Program-made: the position numbers and the translations under genes
Notes under the pieces: generated by a model
Databases searched by the model: none
What the model saw: the letters and a program-made list of their open reading frames with translations, nothing else
What the model was told of the DNA's origin: nothing
NCBI RefSeq assembly: GCF_910592395.1
Contig: NC_088318.1
Location: 2,356,001-2,420,000 of the forward strand
Reading direction: 5' to 3'
DNA from: Lineus longissimus
Taxonomy: Eukaryota > Nemertea > Pilidiophora > Heteronemertea > Lineidae
Length of the DNA: 64,000 nucleotides
Part shown: positions 1 through 9,922 of the stretch, one piece after another
Layout of the letters: each line of letters begins with the position of its first letter
Numbering within the stretch: position 1 is the first letter of the stretch

Positions 1-63
1 ACACTGCGCTGTCACTCTGGTCATGTCCAGCTTGGCCCGACACATGTCCACTTCATCCCGGTT
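1..63 (-). CDS. possible coding exon at the window edge (weak)
   Basis: On the minus strand a pyrimidine-rich stretch (about 70-105) leads to a candidate AG acceptor just before position 63. From there one frame stays open to the window edge and would encode a charged, helix-like peptide (LNRDEVDMCRAKLDMTR). No family is recognised. Its phase (one leading base) does not match the SNAG exon at 1850-2006, which leaves one base over, so another exon would have to lie between if both belong to one gene. A chance open frame is quite possible. Confidence 0.22.
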
Positions 64-1849
64 CAGTGCCCTTCATTCCGTGACAGGTGGAAGGGAGAAA
101 ATAAAACAAGATAATCCTTAAACCCTTTCATCGCATCTATGATTGGCTCAACTCTCAATTACCCTCCACAGTGTTGATTTACACCAAATTGTCGAAAGTG
201 CCAAAAAAATTCCAAGGCATGGTCAGGTACTTAGAGTATTCCATCGTCACCATTCCCTTTATTTTGAAAATGCTATCCAATTTGATTCCCAAATGGCCAA
301 TTCCTACTTACAACGTTCCTTTGTCAAAGTTAACAAATTAGTTCAATAGGCAAATATTATCACGCACCCTAATCCCCTGGGCCCTCTGATTCTGGGGGTC
401 CCCACCGCTCAACTATTGAATGAAAAGGGGGCTAAAAAGCAAACGTGTTGAATTGGTTACTGTACCAGCCCTTCCTTAAAATAAACAATTGTCATGATTA
501 TCCCAGTGTCTCTTGTCCCCTTATTTTCGGTGTCGACATAAAGCCCCCGCTACTTTACCTGGCCGAATTTACAATGATTTTTTGAACAGACCTTGGACGT
601 TGTTCCCTGGCTAACTCAGTTGGCCTTTCTTCTACCAACTGAGTTGCCTTTTATTGTGACCCTTTTCAAGGAAAGACTATTGAAGTCAAAAATATTTCAC
701 ACACATTTCCAAAGCTTAGCGCTGCACAGGCCCAGACCCAGCGCATGTATTCAGAAATAATTTTAAGACAAAAACTCACTTAAAATTACCATTTTGGTTT
801 AGACTTACAGTATAGTCAGTGAAAAAAAGCACACAAAACACACGTTAAATGTGATAGGGCCTTGGCAATGATTGGTAGCGTATTCGACATTCAACATAAA
901 TCATACTATTCTCAGTATTCATCTGCCCCTCACTTGAAAATCCTCTGCTGCCTGACACTGACCTCACTCTGAAATCCTCCAATTTCTCCATGCCCGACAC
1001 ATCACTCCGAAATTTCCCAAATTCCCCTTGCCTGACACCACATCGCCCAGCATCAACGCGGAAGCGCAGCGCGCTCATGATCAGCACATGGTCCCGGTCC
1101 GATGACACCAGGAGATAACCCCAAACATGACAGTAAAGACATCATAACGCTACCCATGCGACCGAGACAATAAGATGTTCCACTTGGCTGATTAGAGCCG
1201 CGATATTATCTGGTCGCCCCGCGTGGCTGACATCAAGGTGACTTCCTCGTGTGGCCCGGGATGCGCTACCCTGGACCAGGGATGGTGGGGTAGCGCGTTG
1301 TCATCGTGAACCCGCAGAAGTTGGGTTTGATGACAAGTTGGTCTTAGACCTCGGAGTTGATATATGGGGGGGGGGGGGGACTTTGATATCCCAATGAAAA
1401 GCATTTGTCAAGCACGTACCAATGACAACGACTGCCAAAGAATGAAAAGGCCATCTACAAATTTTGACTAAATAAAATATTGTTTCCAATCCTGTGCTTC
1501 GTAAACTATTAGCGAAGAACACCAGGTATCAAATTTATAAGTTTTCAACTCAATCCTACTTCTCGAAAACTTTCTGGTAGCTTCTTTACAAATATATATT
1601 GGTAAATTAGAGGAAAACACATGTAAGAATTGGTAAAATAATGTCAAAATGGATTTAAATATGAAATTGGATGAAATATGGAAAATGAAATATATAAGAA
1701 AGTTGGCGTAAAAAAGTTCTTTGCACCAGTAATCCCATGAAAGTAAGATAATCCTTCGAATGTCGTTCAGCAATACAAAACATGCCAAATGATAAACACG
1801 GGAAATAAACTTTAAAAATCGGAAAACTGAACATAGAAATTACACTTAC
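64..1849. other. intergenic or intronic DNA, no gene recognised
   Basis: No convincing exon was found. The region holds a short perfect hairpin at 613-646 (11-bp arms beginning AACTCAGTTGG) and a run of about 13 G near 1366-1378. If the SNAG gene continues to the left, this stretch is its first intron. Confidence 0.5.
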
Positions 1850-2006
1850 CAGGTATGAAAGACTTGATAGGCTCTGGCAGAAGATCTTCCACATTTTCTT
1901 TGAGATGATCCGCTGTAACATCAGCCAAAAGATTCTCAATGGAGTGACTCCCACCGGGGGATGAGCCCTTCTTCTGTTTCTTCTTTACTAGAAACGACCG
2001 AGGCAT
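1850..2006 (-). CDS. first coding exon of a SNAG-domain protein (probable zinc-finger repressor)
   Basis: Minus-strand ATG at 2006 opens with MPRSFLVKK, the SNAG motif found at the extreme N-terminus of Snail/Scratch, GFI1 and related C2H2 zinc-finger repressors, where it recruits LSD1/CoREST. The exon continues with a basic patch (KKQKKG) and an acidic leucine-rich stretch (IENLLADVTADHLKENVEDLL). It ends at position 1850 with a good donor (CTG|gtaagtgt), leaving one base of a split codon (157 nt, 52 codons plus 1). No zinc-finger exon is visible further left, so the DNA-binding part should lie outside the window. The SNAG motif is seen directly; assignment to a zinc-finger factor is family inference, and the exact subfamily cannot be told. 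Confidence 0.6.
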
Positions 2007-2270
2007 TTTGAATCATATAAAACAGTCCATAAAGAACGAAATATCACTGAAGGTAAATAATCACTAATGTCGTCCGAATTGTATTTGTAGTAGCTAGTAT
2101 CCTGATCTGTCACTGAGCATCGCTAAGTCAAAACTGAATTGGATACCGGACTGGCGAAGTTTTTATGAATGCCATGACAAAAGTCTCGTGTCAGGTGCAT
2201 GTATTAGCCACAACACGTGTATACGAGCCTATCAGCGCGCGGCTCGTAATTATGTCACACCACTCCTCGA

Positions 2271-2294
2271 CCAATCAGCGTTGGGGTTATAAAT
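2271..2294 (+). promoter_or_regulatory. CCAAT plus TATA core promoter-like pair
   Basis: CCAATCAG at 2271-2278 is followed by TATAAAT at 2288-2294. The order fits a plus-strand promoter with initiation near 2315-2325. The spacing between the two boxes is shorter than usual and no plus-strand coding exon was recognised downstream, so the target is unknown. It lies about 270 bp upstream of the minus-strand SNAG start codon and could belong to a divergent pair. Confidence 0.3.
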
Positions 2295-2299
2295 GCGTG

Positions 2300-5200
2300 T
2301 TAGGCACGCCTACTTGAAATCGTCTCGGAGAAGGTGTATGGTTGGGCAGGTGTGGTGGCATGGTGCAGGGGAGAGACCGCATGCCAGAGGATGCGTCGGT
2401 GAGATGTGCTGGAATTTGAAGGGGATGCGGCGGATGGTTGAAAAGAAATGATGGGTTTTGATGGGGAAAAGCACTTTATGGAAACTTTGACAATATTTTG
2501 CGAAACATTAAAAAGAATATGAATGTGATAGCCTATGTAGTAAAACAGATTGGGCATAACCAGTGACTATTTACTTTCGTTTTTTCCAAATTCGTTCTCT
2601 ATTTTAGACATTGTGTTCCAAAAATGATGTACATTCTCATGGTACATTGAATTTGCAGGCTTTCGCCAGAAATTGATATTTTTTAGATGTGTGTTGTCAA
2701 CTTGTCAAAGTCATTCATTCCGTGAGTTTTATACCACCTGATGGTTAGTAATCATTTTATTTGAATGGATTTGTTGTGATTAACTGTCAACAGAGATAAA
2801 ACGCCTCATATGCTGACGACAAGGAGTTTAAAAACAAAGGTGCCTTGTACATATACCTCGCCAGCTTTGAGCCAGCCATCTGACAATATTATCTTGTCGA
2901 TGACCCTACGATCCTACCAAGCCACCTGCAATTGATGTGTTGTATTTCTTCATTTGTTTCAGAAACAAAACAATCAGAAAAAATATAATCCTAACAGAGC
3001 TTGCGTGATCTTTTTAAACACTGATTCATTGTGGAATGATACACAACTTGTGTACATGGCCATGGGTGACGACAGATCAGTTTTGATGGCATTCACTAAT
3101 TAATAAAGGAAGCGTCATGCGTTCACTAATTAGGGAAAGGTTAATTAGGGCAGGTCGATTAAGTAGTTGTTTAGCTGAGTTGATGTGGGTATTGGTTGGC
3201 TTGGTTTTTTACGTGACAAGTGACTTCTTGGATTTCGTCACCAGCCGTGGATCCGCAGAACATTTTTTTTTAAACGTGAAGAGAACAGTGCGGATGCTAC
3301 GGAATGAAGACTAGAATCAGGTTGAACCTGCCCCGCCAGTCAGCACTCGGTCCCTTTTTGCCTTAGACCTTCAACCTGACAACGCGAAAGGTGCATGGTT
3401 CAAGTTCATGTTTGGATGACGGTGCCTTTTTCGCAAGGTCGTCATCCTTTCAGGGTCGTCTGCTCAAAGATGCTTGATGAAAGGCCTGCACGTCTCCCTC
3501 GCATGAAAGCAGGTGAGAAGAAGAAGCCGGGCCAGAGAAACGGGTTTCCATTGAGCGGCAAAGCCCGGAAGTCTGCGGATACGCCAAAATGCTCCTTGCA
3601 CACTTGGCTGAACAGATTTCATCCAAATTTCTAAGGAAGTTTTGTGTGCGGATGCATCGGTATTGTCAGAGCACGTGGAACATTTTTGATCGCCACAGAT
3701 TTTTGTCCGGCGGCGTATAGAAATGATAATTGCTCCGTGAAGTCTAACCGGGCGATGAACCTCGGGTCGGGTCAGTCTTCCGTGTCCCCTAGAGTATAAC
3801 CTAATACTACCATGACAATGACTCTTTGAGAGGCGCGCTTCCGTATCGCCAGAGCACGCCGCTTTTTAAAACGCTTTAACGTTTTTCTCGGGTCTCCTTT
3901 TTATATCCTTTTTAATTTTTGATAATAACTTTAGTGGCTCGGGGGGTCTTGTATCGAAATGACAGATAGAATGCGAGAGTCTGTCCTTGAGGGGTCTGTG
4001 CTGGTGAAGGTTGGGGTTAGGCACCCCTCCTCTATCTTTATCAAATTCTTCTCGTAGATTGAAGATCGAGACGATGGACTCATCCTTGACATTGCACTGG
4101 CATGTATGAAGCAATCAAAAGCTTAGAAAAAAGTTTTTGTGCTTTTGAAAAAAGGCTTCTCCGGCCAATCCGAAAAATATGCAATGCACCCATGAAGATT
4201 TTTTCAAAATCACTAAAGGTTTTTGAGATTCTCAGTGAAAAAAACTAAAGGGCTTTGAGATTCTGAATTCCGTTTAAGTGCCAAAATGTATCTTTTAGGG
4301 TCTTGTAAAGGTATGGATGAAATGAGAAACGTCCCAGATTTAGAGTCCGTGGTGCTTGACTTCCAAATATGAGGACAATGTCACAACCAGAATGCCGGGA
4401 TCAATACCACATTTAAATAATATATTTACAAGCGGAACCCAACTGCACTTTGTCTATCATCACAACCAAGTCTCACGGGACATTTAAAATTCAATATGGA
4501 CAACGTCACAACGGTTGCGACAGCTCCTTTGGTCCAAAAACCGAAGTTGAAGGAATGCCACGTGGCAGATGCATTTTCACCTCTGTTGAAGAGATGACGG
4601 GGTTTGACCGTAATTGCGGTTGCGGGTATGATGTTTTGAAAAAATTGCGCTAATAATAATAGCATTTTTTAATTTGGAATCTAACTCGGCGAAATAATCG
4701 CGATCAGTCACTGATAGATGTTGTTCAGAATGTCCGTGTTTGAATAACCATTGCTGCCACCTGGTTGAAGCTCCTGCGGATTTTCTATTCCGACGCGAAC
4801 ACCTCCTGTACATAACTGCTTTAACTATTCCGAATAGGTTTCGCTGGTCTTTCGTCGTGTAGATTGTGACGGCGGACGAGAGTCTCGGAAGATCATGGAT
4901 GGGAGTTGATGTGTCCTAGATTCTCGAAGCAACGTCGTCTAGTTTCGGTTGCTCCTGTGAAATCTGGTTGGGCCATGGGTATACTCCAATGACTTGGATG
5001 GGGTTCTTGTCGCTGGAACGAGTCACATAGTCAGTGTGAATCTGGATCAGTCGTGGCGGTACCTCTAGCCTTGAGTGCAGGCGTTGGACCGGCCCCTGTT
5101 TAACCTGGGTGCGACATGCTTTCGAGACACATGGTAGTGACAAGTCTGAATAAGGTTGCAGTGTCCTCAGAGGGATTCAGTCAATCCCAGTGGAGCAAGG

Positions 5201-6420
5201 ATCAGTCCTACCTGATCGTCCTTGCTACATATTGAAATACGTGAATGTGACATATCGATTTACTATTTATGAGTCGGTTATTAGGTACGATATGAACTTC
5301 ATTGGTCGTGTCTGAATCTTCCACGAAACAGACCTAGATAATGCCTGTAGATGATTGTAACGATGCTCTATTGACAATTGAGACACGTGCATGGTCTTGG
5401 TTGTGACACGTCCCTGCTGAAGATATGTTGACAATGCAAAGATGGTTCGTCTTCACTAGTCTTATGATTGAGTGTGTCCTTCCTAAGGCTGTGGCGATGT
5501 ACATGTTGAAATCATTCAATTGAGACACTTTAATGACCAAGTCCAGTTAGACTTTGCGGATGTTGTGATGGTTTCCGATGTGTATGACTAAGTTTGTATG
5601 CGAAAGACTAAGTTTCACTTGTGTATAATTAGGTTTTGCCTGTGTAAGACTTGGTTTCAGATTGTGTGAACTAGGTTTCACAAAATCTACATTCAGACGG
5701 TCTCTTATATTCTCTGTGGAGTGACGTGGCCAATGTTTAGTCCGTCTTCTTAGTAGAGGTTGTAACTTTGTCCTCGACAGCCGGATCAGCTGTCAAGATG
5801 TGCTGTGTTATTTGGTCAACTTTGAGAGTTCGTTGGTCGTGAAAAAGTCCTTTATTAGTGCAGCTGTCTTCACAATACTGAGGAGGTTGCTTTTTTCCTA
5901 GGTCTTGTCAAGGAAGTTCTATATTTGAAGAAGAACCTCCTTGACAAGGCCACAGGAAATCTTAACCAAAACGCTGGTGGGATCATCTTGGACTCGCCGA
6001 TAACTGAAGTTGGGGTCATTTTAACAGCCGACAAAATAAGCCTTTTAGTTTTTAAAAACCGTTAAATCGAGAATCAGGGTCAGCCACACCTGCTCTTGTA
6101 TAGCCTTGCCATGCTCTTTCGGCGCCAAAATAAGTTGGATGTACATGTATGTGCAGGGCCGGAAAAGATCATTACCATTGCGTAAAATGCTTTGTGACAC
6201 AGAATGGTAGGCCTGTGTGTGCATGGTGAGCTGACATTTGTTGTTTCTTTGTCGTTTTTGGAAGTAGGCCTACATGTAGTGTGGCGAGAATTGTCGCCAA
6301 TAAAAATACAAATATAGAGTTTCGAAAGTCATACGACCCGCATATTTCCTCGCAAGCACATGCGTTTGGGTGTGTTAACGTTGAGGACTGGGAATTCTAA
6401 GAGGGAGCCATTTGGATTGA
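2300..6420. other. long intergenic stretch, no gene recognised
   Basis: Short open frames here lack splice context, homology or signal sequence and look like chance. The stretch near 4120-4330 is rich in A-runs and resembles other spots in the window (27300-27480, 37740-37810, 46030-46140), probably a dispersed degenerate repeat. One clear hairpin is listed separately at 5894-5959. Confidence 0.5.
5894..5959 (+). ncRNA. miRNA-precursor-like hairpin (candidate)
   Basis: Positions 5894-5920 and 5932-5959 are near-perfect reverse complements (about 24 of 28 positions) separated by a loop of about 11 nt. The core arm CTTGTCAAGGA pairs with TCCTTGACAAG. A 66-nt foldback with a few mismatches and a small terminal loop has the size and shape of an animal pre-miRNA, but the seed was not recognised as a known family. 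It could equally be a short inverted-repeat transposon relic. Confidence 0.35.
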
Positions 6421-6478
6421 TTATTCAGGTTCAGGCCCGTGTTCTTAGTAGTCAGTCAACATTTCGATCAGTAGCTAC

Positions 6479-7257
6479 ATGGCATATATCAGGTAAGTGA
6501 TGACTTCTTCCATTCCAACTAATGTATACAGTTTGTAATAACATTTTAACTTCCCCCACCAAGGGAAGGTAGTACCGTTCAATATTCGCCCTGACATGCT
6601 TGGGCAGTAGAGGGATGCTAGGGGATATTCAAACCTTAACCAGGCCCAAACGAAACGAATGCGTCAGAAAGCCTCAACAATCTTCGGACAATCATAAAGC
6701 CAGTGTAACACTTTGTTCCAGGTTAAACGCATGAATCGTCAGCGCCCAAACAAACTTCTACGAAAAGGGCCATTGGAACTGCACTGCTTTCTTTTGACCA
6801 TTTTTGTCATTCAGATTATTTTGCTTTTTGACCAAAACTCAGTAGCTTGCGGGCGTTGGGGGCCGCAGCATTAGAACACATTATAATTGACGTATCTTTC
6901 CGGTTGTGTGGCTTTCTTTAGACCATAAATTAATAAACCATATAACTCTTCGAACGAAATGCAGTTTCCTCGGAGTTTCCCCCATTCGTCCAGCTTAATT
7001 CCACTACGTGAACCTACACAGTGCATAAGGTGAGGGGAGACAAAAATGCGGTTTTGAGTGATACAATGTACAATGTATTGGTTTTTGTTATGCATATCTT
7101 TGAATGGTCCTTATCTTATCGTTTCAGATGGACACAAGAGACATCCGTTGCCCGGTGGTACCAGGGAATAGCGCTTTCGGCTCCAACGATTGTGTTCGTT
7201 GCCTTTCGACGAGGAGACCTCTCAGTCTCGTCCTCTGTTGATTCCAACGAAGTATAA
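6479..7257 (+). other. predicted spliced uORF in the sulfatase 5' leader (TAATG overlap)
   Basis: A likely 5' leader exon ends at 6492 (ATATATCAG|gtaagtga) and the next begins at 7128 after a good acceptor (cgtttcag). Joining them puts an ATG at 6479 in frame with a 47-codon peptide (MAYIRWTQETSVARW...) that stops at TAA 7255-7257. The last A of that stop is the A of the sulfatase ATG (7257-7259). The leader exon is inferred from splice signals only. Such an overlap would allow termination-reinitiation control of sulfatase translation. Confidence 0.4.
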
Positions 7258-8846
7258 TGGCAATAACGAAGTTTCACCGACTTTTGCTGTTCGTTTTTCT
7301 CGTCAGTGTAGGCCTGTCATTTGTGGTGGGACAGCTTTTCTATGATGAGATGCTGGCCGACCAATTACTACCGGTCAATCCCGTCCCCAATGACCAGCAT
7401 CTGGACGGAAATAAACATCGGCCAAATATTGTGTTTATTCTCGCAGACGACTTGGGATGGAATGACGTAGGCTGGCATAACAAAGATGTCAAAACGCCTA
7501 ACATCGACAAACTGGCGAAGTCCGGAGTAAGTTTGACTAATCATTACACTTACGCTATCTGTACGCCTTCAAGAGCGGCCATTATGACCGGCTTCTACTC
7601 TCACCGTCTGGGACTACAGCATCGAGTCGTGGAGGATTACCAAAAGAAGCACGTGCCTCTAGACGTTCCAACGATTGCCGACCAGCTCAGCGGCGCTGGC
7701 TACGCGACGCATCTGGTGGGGAAGTGGCACCTGGGTCATTGTAACTGGAACTATACACCTACATATCGCGGGTTCGATTCCTTCTTTGGATACAGATTTG
7801 CATCAGAGGACTACTACACACATAAACACAAAGGACTGTACGACTTCTGGGAGGATGAATTGCCGTATCATGACGTCAGCAACACATATTCGACTGATTT
7901 ATTTTCGGACAGAGCTGTCAAGATAATCAGAGACCATGCTGTAAGGCATGGGGATAACACACCGCTTTACATGTATCTGGCGGTGCAGGCTATCCACGGT
8001 CTGATTCCGGAGTCGCCCGAGAAATACAGGGTAAAAAATAATTTCCAATGGGACCAGAGATCCAAAGCGATCCATGCGATAAACGGAATTGACCATTTAG
8101 TTGGCCATGTGGTGGACGCTCTCGAGTCCAGTAATCTTTTGAATAACACTCTCATCGTCTTCACCTCTGACAATGGCGCCGATATATCATGCGGGGGAAA
8201 CAACAGTCCGTTGAGGGGCGGAAAGTTCACAATCTGGGAGGGTGGAACAAGGGTACCAGCTATGGTAAACGGACCAATGATAAAACATCCAGGTCGAACT
8301 TACAATAAACTATTTCACGCTGTTGATTGGTTCCCGACACTTCTTGCAGCGGCAGGTGTCGTGGGTAATCACGGTAACGTGATGCATGATGGGATTGATC
8401 AATGGAGATCACTCCGCGATGGAGTTACTTCAGATAATCCGAGGACCCAGTTCATCTACGGAATAGACCCCGGAAGAAATGCTGCAATACGAGTGGGGGA
8501 CTATAAACTCATTGAGGGCAACCCAGTCGGGATTGTCTTTGAATCGAACCTGAAAAAGCACCATACTGATCACGCAGCAAACTGTTGGATCAACCAGTAC
8601 ACGCCCTTTCCCAGGCAGCAGTGCGCTTACAGGCCCTCCGAAAAAATGTTATTCAACCTCCTGGTCGATCCGACAGAGAAGACTAATCTGGCAGCAGAGA
8701 AGCCAGATATGGTTAAAATGTTGAGCGACTTGCTCGAACAGGAGAAAAAGCGGGCAGTCCCTGCACAAAGCGAGGAAAGTTTCAAGAGTGTAATCGAGCC
8801 GTTGATTTTGATAGACAAGGGCATAATGTGGCCAGACTGGTGTTGA
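7257..8846 (+). CDS. arylsulfatase B-like sulfatase, secreted/lysosomal
   Basis: Single-exon coding region of 529 residues. A hydrophobic signal peptide (about residues 8-26) directs it to the secretory/lysosomal route. The metal-binding LADDLGWNDVGWH (D64, D65), the sulfatase signature CTPSRAAIMTG with the formylglycine cysteine at residue 102, GKWHLGHC (K156, H158), AIHG (H247), FTSDNGAD (D305, N306) and GGKFTIWEGGTRVPA (K323) are all intact, so the enzyme looks catalytically competent. It would hydrolyse sulfate esters of glycosaminoglycans or other sulfated glycans. Family resemblance is to the ARSB/ARSI/ARSJ group; the exact substrate cannot be read. Length is normal. The coding part is intron-free, but the 5' leader probably contains an intron (6493-7127). 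A polyadenylation signal follows at 8967. The start overlaps a predicted uORF stop. Confidence 0.95.
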   Translation: MAITKFHRLLLFVFLVSVGLSFVVGQLFYDEMLADQLLPVNPVPNDQHLDGNKHRPNIVFILADDLGWNDVGWHNKDVKTPNIDKLAKSGVSLTNHYTYAICTPSRAAIMTGFYSHRLGLQHRVVEDYQKKHVPLDVPTIADQLSGAGYATHLVGKWHLGHCNWNYTPTYRGFDSFFGYRFASEDYYTHKHKGLYDFWEDELPYHDVSNTYSTDLFSDRAVKIIRDHAVRHGDNTPLYMYLAVQAIHGLIPESPEKYRVKNNFQWDQRSKAIHAINGIDHLVGHVVDALESSNLLNNTLIVFTSDNGADISCGGNNSPLRGGKFTIWEGGTRVPAMVNGPMIKHPGRTYNKLFHAVDWFPTLLAAAGVVGNHGNVMHDGIDQWRSLRDGVTSDNPRTQFIYGIDPGRNAAIRVGDYKLIEGNPVGIVFESNLKKHHTDHAANCWINQYTPFPRQQCAYRPSEKMLFNLLVDPTEKTNLAAEKPDMVKMLSDLLEQEKKRAVPAQSEESFKSVIEPLILIDKGIMWPDWC

Positions 8847-8966
8847 TTTCGACTGATCACCTGACGTCAGTGGTCACGTGATAACAACGTGGCAACCACC
8901 CCCGTGCCCGTGTCAGGTTTGACACTAAAGGGGTTGGTCTATGTTAATGATACAGGAAGAAAGGAA

Positions 8967-8972
8967 AATAAA
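8967..8972 (+). terminator. polyadenylation signal AATAAA of the sulfatase gene
   Basis: Canonical AATAAA about 120 bp after the sulfatase stop codon, same strand. Confidence 0.6.
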
Positions 8973-9129
8973 GAATATGTGTTACATATTTATAATATAT
9001 GCATTTCTTACAATTGTTCTCGTTTGACCTCTTATTTGGTACACAGACATTACATCAATAGGCTACATTTTAAACTTCACTTCGCGAAGCGATATTGTAG
9101 CAGCGTCTTTTAGATCCACTCATGTCTAC

Positions 9130-9440
9130 TTCAAGCTTTTCGACCAAACACAAACAACACCTGGTCCATACAGCAGGTTACGCCATCACCTGTTTACAAA
9201 GTTACGGATCGGAGACAACGACTTGTGCCCATGTGCCACGGAACCGATGACCGTGGCACACATCCTGACAAGATGTGCGAGATTGGCAGCTCTGAGAAAA
9301 GACATCTGGCCAGAAGGTACCAGCCTACAAGACCAGCTCTATGGAGACCTCCAACAGCTGCGAAACACCATAGAATACATCAGAAGATCGGACTTGACTG
9401 TCTAGAGCGAACGAGAAGAAGAAGAAGATTGGTTGGATAG
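9130..9440 (+). mobile_element. 3' end of a non-LTR retrotransposon (RT-ORF C-terminus)
   Basis: An open stretch up to the TAG at 9403-9405 reads RLRHHLFTKLRIGDNDLCPC..., then T-V-A-H-I-L-T-R-C and ALRKDIWP. This is the C-x-C...H...C motif at the very end of reverse-transcriptase ORFs of Jockey/CR1/RTE-type LINEs. It is followed at once by a GAAGAAGAAGAAGA run (9411-9428), like the short microsatellite tails of such elements. There is no RT core upstream, so it is a 5'-truncated dead copy. Confidence 0.7.
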
Positions 9441-9684
9441 TACCATATTATGTAGCTGTATTCTTCAACTGCTCTGTTAAGTTGGGATTCCTACGGCCTT
9501 CTGCCTCTAAAAGAAACACGCTGTCTGTGAGTTGTCCATGATTCCGAGATGTGGTCCCCAAGCCTGACATTGGAATCCACTGCCGTTACTGACTCGCAGT
9601 GCCTCCAACTGACAGGCGGATGCCAACCTGACCTCGATGAAATTGCAGCATGCAACGTTCTTGCATTTCAATAGTATGCGAAGT

Positions 9685-9766
9685 CTACGTGATGATGATG
9701 AGACTACGTCACCGACATTTTTATATGGCGTCATCAAAGTGACGTCATTTCGCGAACGACGTCAAA
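9685..9766 (+). promoter_or_regulatory. CRE-rich promoter of the RRM-like gene
   Basis: Within 80 bp there are several cAMP-response-element-like sites: TACGTGA near 9686, TACGTCAC at 9705-9712, GCGTCATC near 9729, a full palindromic TGACGTCA at 9740-9747 and GACGTCA near 9758. A TATA-like TTTTTATATGG lies at about 9718-9728. The cluster sits about 160-240 bp upstream of the ATG at 9923. This suggests CREB/CREM/ATF control; the transcription start was not located. Confidence 0.45.
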
Positions 9767-9922
9767 TCGTTGGCAACGTGACCATGACAACCTGTTGGAG
9801 GAAATGGCGCCGTGCATGCCCGACATGCCCGTTGCTCCGTGAGAATGATATCTGACAGCCCTCCCCCTGCTCCGACGACTTTCCCAGTCCGAGGGGGCAA
9901 ACGAACGAAGCAGAAGAAAGTA

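Noticed and set aside
143-349. 68-codon ORF followed by AATAAA-containing sequence near 480, resembling an LTR end
   Set aside because: No matching second LTR, primer-binding site or retroviral motif found in the window.
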